Shown here piece after piece: positions 9,134-17,758 of a stretch of 64,000 nt of DNA. Position 1 is the first letter of the stretch; the number at the start of each line of letters is the position of its first letter. The position numbers were made by a program, and so were the translations under genes. The notes beneath the pieces were generated by a model that saw nothing but the letters and a program-made list of their open reading frames with translations, was not told where the DNA came from and did not search any database. This DNA is from Bacteroidota bacterium (GTDB lineage Bacteria > Bacteroidota > Ignavibacteria > Ignavibacteriales > Melioribacteraceae), in NCBI GenBank assembly GCA_018818065.1, contig JAHISV010000005.1, forward strand, positions 478,527 through 542,526, written 5' to 3'.

Positions 9134-9157
9134 AAATGTAATTAACATGTTACATTT
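9134..9157. promoter_or_regulatory. Operator-like inverted repeat upstream of the Fic gene
   Basis: AAATGTA (9134-9140) and TACATTT (9151-9157) are exact inverted arms, and between them lies the 10-base palindrome TAACATGTTA (9143-9152). It stands about 50 bases upstream of the chosen Fic start, with a TATAAT-like box at about 9103-9108 (minus strand) in between. The layout suggests an operator, possibly read by the Fic protein's own winged helix. Confidence 0.4.
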
Positions 9158-9460
9158 ATGCAAATTCACTTGTCAACTTTGTCAATCTTGCACAAATTGG
9201 CAAACATGGATGATATTGATCCCCGGCTAAGGATTGGTTTTTATTTTACTTGTGCGTGGTTGTAGCGAATGGGGACATGCGTCTTAGCAAAGGTGTATCA
9301 GAAAGGAGAAAACAGCAACACAATGTTTTGTCTTTTCTACACAGCCCACGATTTAAATAGCAGGCTGTGTGTAGAATTAAAATTAATTATTAGCTTTCTT
9401 CACAATACTTCTTCACAGAATCCATATCGTTTCCAATGCCTTTTCTTACTCTGCCTTTGA
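9158..9460. other. Gene-free stretch with one long inverted repeat
   Basis: About 300 bases between divergent-facing regions without a convincing gene. CTACACAGCC (from 9337) pairs with GGCTGTGTGTAG (to 9374) with a 2-base bulge, spanning 9337-9374; no U-run follows, so it may be a weak terminator for the esterase gene or another structure. TGTCAACTT/TGTCAATCT form an imperfect short tandem repeat near 9171-9190. A 63-codon frame at 9269-9460 has no family features. Confidence 0.4.
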
Positions 9461-10252
9461 TTAGTCCTCAACAAAAAATAATAATCCATTAATTATACTC
9501 CCTTCAGGAACATGTTCCTTCTCTTTCAGAAACTCCAGCTTGTGTTTTACTCTACCGGGTAGAACTTTTGATAACTCATTATAAAATTGGGGCAGGTAAT
9601 TTGTGGTTCCTTCATAATCATCTCCGCCATAGTTGAAATAGATTTCTTGGTTTGAATAAACTTCAGCATTTTCAGGGATTTTGTTAAGCAGTTTGTACAT
9701 CAAATTTTTATTGTGTCCTATCATTGAACTGGCTGCAATATAATAGTTGAAGGATTCCGGTTTTGCAAGGAAAGTATAGGTGACAAATAACCCCCCATTT
9801 GAACCCCCAAAGATGATGTTCCTGCCATTTGTTCGGTAGTTCTTTTCGATGTAAGGTTTTAACTCGCTGTTTAGAAACAAGAGAAATTTGTCAGCGCCAC
9901 CTGCGCCGGAACGGGAAGATATTTTATCGGGAATCATATCGCGGTCACGATTTCGCCTGGTATGAATTCCAACAATGATGAACTCACCAAAAGAATTTGT
10001 AATGTCAAGAGAGGCGTTAGCAGACTCGGCTTCCTTAAGAAGATCGTCCACGTCTCCATCCAAAATATAGAGTACATTATATGATATATTACTTTTGTGA
10101 TATTCTTTGGGAAGTATGACTCTTATTGTTCTTTCTTCATTCAGTACCTTAGAAGAAAGTTTTGTTTTTAATGTATTAGCTGGTTCAGCTGAGCAATTGA
10201 ATGTAAACGTAAGGAATGTGAAATAGAGAAATATGCTTAATAGAGATTTCAT
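9461..10252 (-). CDS. Exported esterase (Fes/esterase D-like alpha/beta hydrolase)
   Basis: A 263-residue protein with an N-terminal export signal ending FTFNCS; the Cys might be lipidated, though Asn before it is unusual. The alpha/beta hydrolase core shows LYILDGD, the nucleophile elbow FGGSNGG (Ser in the GxSxGG position), an acid-containing GGDDYEG segment, and a C-terminal KEHVPEG that supplies the His. This is the family of siderophore esterases and S-formylglutathione hydrolase relatives; the substrate is unknown. AGGAG lies 8 bases before the ATG. The FISUMP gene upstream ends 27 bases away on the same strand, so an operon is likely. Confidence 0.8.
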   Translation of the reverse strand: MKSLLSIFLYFTFLTFTFNCSAEPANTLKTKLSSKVLNEERTIRVILPKEYHKSNISYNVLYILDGDVDDLLKEAESANASLDITNSFGEFIIVGIHTRRNRDRDMIPDKISSRSGAGGADKFLLFLNSELKPYIEKNYRTNGRNIIFGGSNGGLFVTYTFLAKPESFNYYIAASSMIGHNKNLMYKLLNKIPENAEVYSNQEIYFNYGGDDYEGTTNYLPQFYNELSKVLPGRVKHKLEFLKEKEHVPEGSIINGLLFFVED

Positions 10253-10279
10253 GTAATATCTCCTAAATGAATTGACAGA

Positions 10280-10987
10280 TTAGTCTTTAATACATCTTAC
10301 TGAAAACCCACTTGCTTTATGCCCGGGGTTTCGTCTTGTGTTGTTCTTGTCAGGATGCACGCCCCAATGCCAGGCGTATAACGAATCATGACTAGTGGAT
10401 GTCCACCAGGTAGCATAATACCCTACATCATCAGGGTAACCCTTTCTGCCTCGCCCACCTGCTGGTAGAGCGGAAAAACCACTGGTGTTTGAAGCGTCAT
10501 TTGCTTTAGCCCAAAGTCCGGATTGAACATCTTTCATCACTCCGCCGGCAACAGCCTGACCACCCAGATAATTTTCCAGTTCCAACCACTCATCTCTCGT
10601 GGGAATGTGCCATCCCTCTGGTGCAACGCCACGCATATCATTAATAACAAAGTAATTATAAAGCACACCATAAGTGGACCAGTAATTATCTGTCTCTTCG
10701 TTCAGGCAATAGGCACCTGTGGTTAGTTCACTCCATGGTTCTTCTGACTGCACACGGGGAATCTGATCACCGTTTTTGTAGCATGTAACTTTCAGGTTTT
10801 CTGCCATCCAAACCTGATTCCCGATTTTAATGGTTTTGTAAACGTTGCCCTGAATATCAGAAAGAGAGTTGGTATTATTTTGTTCATGTTGAATGTTATT
10901 AAAAATAAGGAGGAGAATAAATAATGGTGGAGCGAATGAAAAAAAAATGGAAAACAAATACTTGCCAAAGATCTTTTCAATAATCAT
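10280..10987 (-). CDS. FISUMP-domain surface protein
   Basis: A 235-residue protein. After an N-terminal membrane/signal segment (about 10-30) the family signature runs from DIQGNVYKTIKIGNQVWMAE, through GVLYNYF, GWHIPTRDEW and GFSALPAGGR, to the end GFSVRCIKD. This is the Fibrobacter succinogenes major paralogous domain (TIGR02145), common in Bacteroidota surface proteins; its function is not established. GGGGGGAG lies just before the ATG. It heads a two-gene unit with the esterase and is divergent from the GH127 gene. Confidence 0.85.
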   Translation of the reverse strand: MIIEKIFGKYLFSIFFSFAPPLFILLLIFNNIQHEQNNTNSLSDIQGNVYKTIKIGNQVWMAENLKVTCYKNGDQIPRVQSEEPWSELTTGAYCLNEETDNYWSTYGVLYNYFVINDMRGVAPEGWHIPTRDEWLELENYLGGQAVAGGVMKDVQSGLWAKANDASNTSGFSALPAGGRGRKGYPDDVGYYATWWTSTSHDSLYAWHWGVHPDKNNTRRNPGHKASGFSVRCIKD

Positions 10988-11075
10988 ATCTCCCCCCGAA
11001 AATAAACTGACTATGCAAATGTCTAAAACTACTAAGATTTTTTATTAATACAGATGAACTTATTATATTATGTTT

Positions 11076-11081
11076 TATAAT
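11076..11081 (+). promoter_or_regulatory. Possible -10 box of the GH127 gene
   Basis: TATAAT stands 24 bases upstream of the ATG at 11105, in a very AT-rich 117-base divergent region. A convincing -35 is missing (TGAACT at 11055-11060 is the best match), so this is tentative. The ribosome site AGGAAG follows at 11095-11100. Confidence 0.3.
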
Positions 11082-11104
11082 AATAAAAATAATTAGGAAG
11101 TTCT

Positions 11105-13483
11105 ATGAATAAGATACTCCCCATCGTTATCTTCGCAATTTTTATGGCAGGGTGTTCAGAAAATGTAATGAAAGATTATCCCATCAAACCTGTTGAATTC
11201 ACCAGTGTTAAGATTAATGATAATTTTTGGGCGCCCAGAATTGAGGCTAACAGGCAAGTATCCATTCCAAAAGCATTTGGTCAGTGTGAGTTAACCGGAA
11301 GGGTTGATAATTTTGCTCTTGCTGGAGGTATGATTAAGGGTGAACATAAAGGGGACTATCCCTTTGATGATACTGATGTGTATAAGGTTTTGGAAGGCGC
11401 CTCTTATACTCTTGCGGCAGGATACGATAAAAAACTTGATGAATATCTTGATAGCCTGATTACTATTGTTGCCGCCGGGCAGGAAGAAGATGGATATCTT
11501 TACACGTCCCGTACTAACAATGCCGAAAATCAGCGAAGATGGTTCGGGGATAAACGATGGGAAAAGACTAATTCTCACGAGTTATATAATTGCGGACATT
11601 TGTACGAAGCGGCCGCGGCTCATTTCAAATCAACCGGGAAAAGATCTTTACTGAATGTGGCTTTGAAGAATGCGGATTTAATATCCAAAACTTTTGGACC
11701 AAATGAGGGACAGGTTCATCAGCCGTCAGGGCATCCTATCATTGAGATGGGATTGGTAAAACTCTATCGTGTAACAGGTGATAAAAAATATTTGGAGTTG
11801 GCTAATTATTTTATTGAGGAGGCCGGAAGAGGAAGTGATGGCAGAGAATTAAATGCCTACAGCCAGGATCACAAACCAGTCGTTGAGCAGGATGAAGCAA
11901 TGGGGCATGCCGTTCGGTTTGGTTATTTCTATTCCGGAATTACTGATGTTGCGGCATTAACTCAAAATGCCGACTACATTAAAACACTTAAGAGAGTCTG
12001 GGAGAATGTTACAAACAAGAAACTTTACCTGACAGGCGGAATTGGTTCCTTCGAATGGGGCGAGGGATTCGGGCACAATTACGAATTACCTAACATGACA
12101 AGTTATTGCGAAACATGCGCGGCAATTTCCAATGTATACTGGAATCACAGAATGTTTCTCCTGTTCGGCGAATCCAAATATATTGATGTTCTTGAGAGAG
12201 CTTTATATAACAACGTATTATCCGGAATATCATTGAGTGGGGACAGGTTCTTTTATGATAATCCGCTTGAGTCGGACGGAGTTCATGAAAGAAAGGAATG
12301 GTTTGGATGCGCATGCTGTCCTTCAAACGTAACCCGCTTTATGGCTTCTGTGCCCGGCTATGTATATGGTGTTGATGAGTCAGGTGTTTTTGTAAATCTA
12401 TTTGTAGGAAGCGACGCCATTGTAGAGATAGATGAGAATAGGGTGCACCTTACACAGGTTACTAATTACCCGTGGGAAGGGAATGTTAAAATCTTAGTAG
12501 ACCCTGAGGAAGAAGAGGAGTTTTCACTCAAGGTTCGAATTCCCGGCTGGCTTGGTTCTCAACCTTTACCGGGTGAACTCTATTCTTTTCTGGAGGAGTC
12601 AAAGAATAATTATTCCATCAGTGTAAATGGAGAAGCAAAGGTTGTAGAAGAAGAAAACGGTTATGCAACAATTAGAAGATTGTGGAAAAAGGGGGATACT
12701 GTTGAGATTAATTTTGCCATGGAAGTCAGGAAGATAATCTGCAACGAAAAAGTGATTGATGACAGGGAGAAGTTTGCCTTACAGTACGGACCCATAATTT
12801 ACTGTGCAGAGGGAATAGATAATGGCGGCTCAGCTCTTGACATATTGTTAAGCAGAGAAGATGAATTTGCTTATTCCTTCGATAGTGATTTCCTGAGCGG
12901 AATAAATTTAATAAAGGGAAAAGGTTCGAAGTTAATAGGTGATAAAGTTGAGGATATTCGATTTACTGCCATACCATATTATGCCTGGAATAACCGTGGA
13001 AAGGGAGAAATGGAAGTATGGTTCCCTTATGAAAAAGAAGCTGTATCTGAACGGGTTGATCATTTAAGTAGAAAGGCACAGGTAACAGCCTCCGTTGTCG
13101 GGGGGTACGGCCCCAATGACGGGTTTGAACCTAACAACTCTGCGGATAAGTCTAAGCATTTCTTTTATTGGTGGACGAAGAAAGGAACAGAGGAATGGAT
13201 TGAGTATGATTTCGAAACACCAACAACTATCAATGAATCGCAGGTCTATTGGTTAAATTATAGTCATTATGATGTAGAATTTCTACCGCCGGTTAGTTGG
13301 GAACTTGTCTATAAAGATTCAAATGATGAGTGGCAAAATGTGAAGACGGATGATAATTTTGATCTTGACATCGATAAATTTAATATCGTAAAACATAATC
13401 CCGTTAGAACAAAGGCAATCAGGATAAAAGTTAAGTTACAGGATGATAAATGTGCAGGTATCCTTGAGTGGAGAGTATTTTAA
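11105..13483 (+). CDS. Beta-L-arabinofuranosidase, GH127 (lipoprotein)
   Basis: A 792-residue GH127 (DUF1680) enzyme that removes terminal beta-L-arabinofuranosyl units. A lipobox (FMAGC17) indicates lipid anchoring. The zinc/nucleophile system of this family is intact: Glu336 and Cys338 in YCETC, and Cys404/Cys405 in GCACCPSN, where the first Cys of the CC pair is the nucleophile in characterised members. Glu327 in HNYELPN fits the acid/base. Residues about 30-660 form the barrel and beta-sandwich; the last 120 residues look like an extra carbohydrate-binding-type domain. It stands alone on the plus strand and ends near a hairpin. It would act on plant arabinans or hydroxyproline-linked arabinose. 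Confidence 0.9.
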   Translation: MNKILPIVIFAIFMAGCSENVMKDYPIKPVEFTSVKINDNFWAPRIEANRQVSIPKAFGQCELTGRVDNFALAGGMIKGEHKGDYPFDDTDVYKVLEGASYTLAAGYDKKLDEYLDSLITIVAAGQEEDGYLYTSRTNNAENQRRWFGDKRWEKTNSHELYNCGHLYEAAAAHFKSTGKRSLLNVALKNADLISKTFGPNEGQVHQPSGHPIIEMGLVKLYRVTGDKKYLELANYFIEEAGRGSDGRELNAYSQDHKPVVEQDEAMGHAVRFGYFYSGITDVAALTQNADYIKTLKRVWENVTNKKLYLTGGIGSFEWGEGFGHNYELPNMTSYCETCAAISNVYWNHRMFLLFGESKYIDVLERALYNNVLSGISLSGDRFFYDNPLESDGVHERKEWFGCACCPSNVTRFMASVPGYVYGVDESGVFVNLFVGSDAIVEIDENRVHLTQVTNYPWEGNVKILVDPEEEEEFSLKVRIPGWLGSQPLPGELYSFLEESKNNYSISVNGEAKVVEEENGYATIRRLWKKGDTVEINFAMEVRKIICNEKVIDDREKFALQYGPIIYCAEGIDNGGSALDILLSREDEFAYSFDSDFLSGINLIKGKGSKLIGDKVEDIRFTAIPYYAWNNRGKGEMEVWFPYEKEAVSERVDHLSRKAQVTASVVGGYGPNDGFEPNNSADKSKHFFYWWTKKGTEEWIEYDFETPTTINESQVYWLNYSHYDVEFLPPVSWELVYKDSNDEWQNVKTDDNFDLDIDKFNIVKHNPVRTKAIRIKVKLQDDKCAGILEWRVF

Positions 13484-13508
13484 AAAAAACAGAATAAATT
13501 TTACTTGG

Positions 13509-13533
13509 CCCCCTGTCATTTTTATTCAGGGGG
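13509..13533. terminator. Hairpin between convergent genes
   Basis: CCCCCTG (13509-13515) and CAGGGGG (13527-13533) form a 7-bp GC stem with an 11-base loop, between the convergent stops at 13483 and 13542. U-runs are poor on both sides, so efficiency is uncertain. Confidence 0.55.
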
Positions 13534-13541
13534 TTATAGGC

Positions 13542-16500
13542 TTAAATATGCTTTTTAAATAACACGGTAAATGTTGTCCCTTCACTCTTAATGCTTTTAA
13601 CACTAATGGTGGCATTGTTCATCTTGCAGTATTCCTTAACTAGTGCCAGGCCTAATCCATTTCCTTCAAAACGTCTGGTATAGCCTTGTTCCTCCTGAGA
13701 GAAGGGCTCAAAAATTAGTGGCAGGTATTCGTTGCTAATTCCAACACCAGTATCCTTTACTTTTACCGAAATGGAGTTCTTTAGTTCGCTGAGAATTATT
13801 TCAACTTTTCCAGTATCGGTATACTTCAGGGCATTATCAATAAGGTTTGCGAATATTTGCATCACACTGTATTCGTCCCCCAAAATTTTTGTGTTTTCTG
13901 TTTTCTTTATAACCTGAAGTTTAAGTCCCCTGCTACGTGCAACACCGGAAAACTCATTAGCTATGTTATCAACAATGTCTTTTTCAAGATCAATATCCGA
14001 GGCTTTGAACTCATATGTACCTGTCTGTATTTCAGACATATTAAGGATCATATCAATCGTTCTGATAACACGTTGACTAGCTGCGTCAATTATGCTGAAT
14101 CCTTCCTGTAATTCCTCATTAACGATGTCGCCCACCTGGTATTTGATCAGGTTAGTAAAGTTCAAAATTGTGCTTATTGGTGTTCTTATTTCATGTGACA
14201 TCTGTGCAAGAAATTCTGATTTTAGTTTATTCGATTTTTCAGCTATTTCTTTTGTTTCAATTAGTTCCTTTTCTTTTTGGAGTTGCTCTGTTATATCCTG
14301 ACCGACACCAACAAAAGCAATTATATTCTTGTTATCATCTTTAATAACTGCGGTTGAAATTTGGATAGGGAATTCACTCCCATCCTTTCGTTTATTCCAT
14401 AAAACTCCATTCCATCCACCACGTCTGGTTGCCGGATTTATCTGTTCAATAACTTCAATAGGATTTTTGTCTGATCTAACAAATGACATTGTTTGTCCCA
14501 GAAGTTCTTCCTCACTGTATCCATATGTCTTCTGAAAAGAAGTGTTAACAAATATCAGTTCATCATTTAGGTTTGTCATGCAAACACATTCATTTACAGT
14601 AGTAAGCGCCTTGGCGAGCATTTTTAATTGTTCTTCGGATTTTTTCCTCTCAGTAATATCCTCTGATATTCCTAATAGATATTGTGGATTCCCATTATTG
14701 TCAAGAATTGGAATTTTTCTGGTGTAGAGAATTCTATTTCCCTTATGCTTTGTTGTAATATTTTCCTCAAGGATATTTACTGAAGTTTTGTTAGCTAATA
14801 CCTCTCGATCTTTGCCTGTGAAATAATCAGCTTCCTCTTTGTTAAAGAAATCGTAATCAGATTTTCCGATTAACTCATCTCTCGAATAACCAAGTAATTC
14901 TTCTCCTGCTTTATTAAATCGAATAAATTTTAGTTCTTTGGTATCTTTTACAAAAATCATGTTTGGGATATTTTCTACTAATGCTTCGAGGAAATCCTCT
15001 CTATCCCTAAGTTGTTCTTCAGCATTTTTCTGTTCGGTAATGTCTTTGATAACACCAAATACTATTCTTGTTTTAGAATTATATTCAGCGATAGACCTGA
15101 TATCTCTTATCTCCCCATCACATTTTCGTTTTATTTTGAATTCAACATTATATGGAATACCTTTATGAACAAGGTCAACTAAACATTTATTCAGATAGTC
15201 TCTGTAATCAGGCAGAGCAAATTCTTTAATGGTTTCATAATTCAGCTCATCAGAATGAGTGCCATAAATCTCTTTTGCACCTTCAGAAGCCTGTACTATT
15301 TTTTTGTCAAGCTGCAGCATCCAGTTGCCAAACTTTGCAATTTTTTCAGCCTTCGTAAGGTACATTTCATTTTCACGTAATCTATCAGTGGCAAGTTTTT
15401 TCTGAGTAATATCATGTGCCACGCCTTGCAAACCAACTACTTCTCCTTCAATGATCATCGGGTTTTCATATACTTCCAGTAATATTGGTCGGCCATCTGC
15501 ATGAGTAACTTCAACCATAGCGGGTTCTTTAGAATAATGACCATTTAGATGTGCATGTGTATTCTTTATTGCTTTCTTATTTATTTCACTATCGGTAATA
15601 AACCAATGTGACTGATTAATCCACTCAGAAACCGGATGTCCCGTAATCTTCTCAACCGAAGGGGATATATAAGTAACCAATGCTTTCCTATTTTGAGTAT
15701 AGAAAAAGAGATTCGGTGTTCCTTCAACAATTAATCTCATTCTTCTTTCACTTATCCGTTTTTCTTCTTCTGTACGTTTGCGTTCTGAAACATCATGGAA
15801 AATTGACTGGTAGGTTCCATCATTCATCATTTTGGTATGCATTTCTATTGGAATTAGTTTCCCGTCATTGCTTAAAATGTTTCTTTCACTGATTACAATC
15901 TGCCCTTTCTTTAAAAGGTCGAACCGGAATGGTACTCTATTCAAATCCTCGTCGTTGAATAGATCCATTATATGCAGTCCAATAATTTCTTCTTTTGATC
16001 GACCTGTTAATTTTTGCATATAACTATTTGCACCTGTAATATAGCCTTCAGGAGACCCAAGTAATATTCCATCAACGGCAAATTCAATAATATCTTTGTA
16101 TTTGTTTTCACTTCGTTTAAGTGCTTCAGTTACCTTTACGCGTTCAGTAATGTCCTGAATAGTACCAATCATACTTACAACATTGCCATCTTTGTCAATT
16201 TCCAATTTACCGCGGCCATGTATCCATCTCTCTTCTCCATCATTAACGCGTATAATTCGGTATTCTTTGTTAAATACTTCGTGATTTGCCAGGATGTTTT
16301 CAGTAAAGTATTTTGACATACTATCCCGATTTTCAGGATGAAGTAGTTGGATCCAGGTATTTACATCCTTCACGCAATCTTTTTCAAGACCCAGAATTCC
16401 GTCAAGAATCACCGAACTAGTCCAGTTGCCTGTTTTGGCGTTAAATATATAAGAACCAAGCTGAGCAATTTTTTGGGATTCCAGGAGATCATGTTCATGA

Positions 16501-17009
16501 ATTTTTAACTGCTCTTCAGCCTGTTTAATTTCGGTAATATCATAGGTGAGTAAAATGATTCCCTGGACATTCCCTTTGCTGTCAAAATCCGGCACATAGT
16601 TCACTTTTGCCCATCTTTTGCCCTCTTTCAAGTTGAATGTGTTTATGTAGGAGGTGGGATTGCCTTTTTTAACTTCTTCGATATACTTAAGCGCAAAATT
16701 GTAATTGTCTTTTCCTATTAAATCAGCAATATGTTTGCCAACTATTTCCTTTTTTGGTATTCCAAATGACATTTCAAATTTTATATTAACAAAACGATAC
16801 TTCAATTCTTTGGTATCAACATAGGCTATAAAAGCCGGGATACTATCGGCAATTAATTCAAAAGGATATGGTCTTCTTTGTGAATCACCAATAGATATAC
16901 TTCTATTATCCTGAATAGAACTTAACTGACTCTCCAGCTCGCTAATTTTTTGTTTCAACTTTTTGTTTTCTTCAACAAGGCCCCTGCTCAAAGAATTTCT
17001 ACTATGCAT
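13542..17009 (-). CDS. Seven-PAS sensor histidine kinase (soluble)
   Basis: A 1155-residue cytosolic sensor with no membrane segment. A coiled coil (about 10-35) is followed by seven PAS/PAC units, each closing with a DITE-type or DVSE-type PAC end (near residues 160, 290, 410, 537, 659, 788 and 909). HisKA follows with His939 in AQMSHEIRTP, then HATPase_c with NLIDNALKYT, DTGVGI and GLGLAL. There is no receiver domain. It should integrate several small-molecule or redox signals and pass phosphate to a response regulator, none of which is nearby. Its C-terminal core is very close to that of the TPR kinase at 49003-51054. Its role is unknown. Confidence 0.92.
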   Translation of the reverse strand: MHSRNSLSRGLVEENKKLKQKISELESQLSSIQDNRSISIGDSQRRPYPFELIADSIPAFIAYVDTKELKYRFVNIKFEMSFGIPKKEIVGKHIADLIGKDNYNFALKYIEEVKKGNPTSYINTFNLKEGKRWAKVNYVPDFDSKGNVQGIILLTYDITEIKQAEEQLKIHEHDLLESQKIAQLGSYIFNAKTGNWTSSVILDGILGLEKDCVKDVNTWIQLLHPENRDSMSKYFTENILANHEVFNKEYRIIRVNDGEERWIHGRGKLEIDKDGNVVSMIGTIQDITERVKVTEALKRSENKYKDIIEFAVDGILLGSPEGYITGANSYMQKLTGRSKEEIIGLHIMDLFNDEDLNRVPFRFDLLKKGQIVISERNILSNDGKLIPIEMHTKMMNDGTYQSIFHDVSERKRTEEEKRISERRMRLIVEGTPNLFFYTQNRKALVTYISPSVEKITGHPVSEWINQSHWFITDSEINKKAIKNTHAHLNGHYSKEPAMVEVTHADGRPILLEVYENPMIIEGEVVGLQGVAHDITQKKLATDRLRENEMYLTKAEKIAKFGNWMLQLDKKIVQASEGAKEIYGTHSDELNYETIKEFALPDYRDYLNKCLVDLVHKGIPYNVEFKIKRKCDGEIRDIRSIAEYNSKTRIVFGVIKDITEQKNAEEQLRDREDFLEALVENIPNMIFVKDTKELKFIRFNKAGEELLGYSRDELIGKSDYDFFNKEEADYFTGKDREVLANKTSVNILEENITTKHKGNRILYTRKIPILDNNGNPQYLLGISEDITERKKSEEQLKMLAKALTTVNECVCMTNLNDELIFVNTSFQKTYGYSEEELLGQTMSFVRSDKNPIEVIEQINPATRRGGWNGVLWNKRKDGSEFPIQISTAVIKDDNKNIIAFVGVGQDITEQLQKEKELIETKEIAEKSNKLKSEFLAQMSHEIRTPISTILNFTNLIKYQVGDIVNEELQEGFSIIDAASQRVIRTIDMILNMSEIQTGTYEFKASDIDLEKDIVDNIANEFSGVARSRGLKLQVIKKTENTKILGDEYSVMQIFANLIDNALKYTDTGKVEIILSELKNSISVKVKDTGVGISNEYLPLIFEPFSQEEQGYTRRFEGNGLGLALVKEYCKMNNATISVKSIKSEGTTFTVLFKKHI

Positions 17010-17148
17010 TTTGAATAACCTCTATAGTCAGTTGGGTTCAATATAAATGAATATTATTAGCAATATTAGAATTATTACATCTAAGTAGCAACATATCTAT
17101 AACCAAGAGTGGTTTGTAAAAAGTTGCAAAGGTAGTAGGAAATTGATG

Positions 17149-17178
17149 GATAGGAGGAAGGTTATCCTTCCTCCTATC
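17149..17178 (-). terminator. Strong hairpin after the SnoaL-like gene
   Basis: A perfect 13-bp stem, GATAGGAGGAAGG against CCTTCCTCCTATC, with loop TTAT, begins right next to the stop at 17179. The U-tract on the minus strand is weak, but stem strength and position support termination. Confidence 0.6.
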
Positions 17179-17661
17179 TTATTCTGAGGCGAATGAGAAA
17201 TGCTGTTGAACTATCTGCCACCGGTCTTCTCTTTTTTCAAGTACACCTGTCCAGCGTGCGTTTTCCCAATTGGCAGGACGCCCCTCCCAGGTATTAATAT
17301 CATTAAGTCTGCAATAAAACCAGGCTACGTTACCCGAGTTTGAGATGGTAATTTTCAGATCACTGACTTCATGGCGCACATATTGAAATTTAGGATTCAT
17401 AAAGACAGGAATTGATTTTTCAAAACCAGCGCGGCCTCTTACAATCTTATCAGTTGGATGAACGCTTATAAAATTTGAGTCATCAGCAACTATACTGAGT
17501 AGAAGGTTAAGATCTTTCTCCTTGAACCATCCAATACAATTATCAATTGCATAGGTTATTGATTCAATTTCTTTTGCCTGGTTTTTTGTTTCCTCAGCCA
17601 AAGCGGAATTATAAGTTGAAATTAAGAATAGAATTGAAATGAGAGTTAAAATCCCTTTCAT
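17179..17661 (-). CDS. Exported SnoaL-like (NTF2-fold) protein
   Basis: About 160 residues: a signal peptide ending NSALAEE, then an NTF2-like domain of the SnoaL_3/DUF4440 kind (AIDNCIGWFKEKDLNLLLSI, then FISVHPTDKIVRGRAGFEKS and WTGVLEKREDRWQIVQQHFSF). Such domains bind small ligands or act as isomerases; here the role is unknown. I use the ATG at 17661 because GGGGGAA precedes it and a signal peptide follows at once; the longer frame to 17721 adds 20 polar residues. It follows the TonB receptor gene by 97 bases on the same strand. Confidence 0.75.
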   Translation of the reverse strand: MKGILTLISILFLISTYNSALAEETKNQAKEIESITYAIDNCIGWFKEKDLNLLLSIVADDSNFISVHPTDKIVRGRAGFEKSIPVFMNPKFQYVRHEVSDLKITISNSGNVAWFYCRLNDINTWEGRPANWENARWTGVLEKREDRWQIVQQHFSFASE

Positions 17662-17758
17662 GGTTCCCCCGATTATGTTTTGAAACATTGTGCAATTGGA
17701 ATTTACATCTTCGGAATGCAAGATGAAAGTCGTAAATACAGTAGCAGGAATCTGTTAA

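Noticed and set aside
9091..9135. Longer Fic start at 9135
   Set aside because: The extra residues are hydrophobic and unlike Fic N-termini; the best ribosome site serves 9090.
9269..9460. 63-codon plus-strand frame in the gap between the Fic and esterase genes
   Set aside because: No ribosome site, no family features, and it runs through an inverted repeat.
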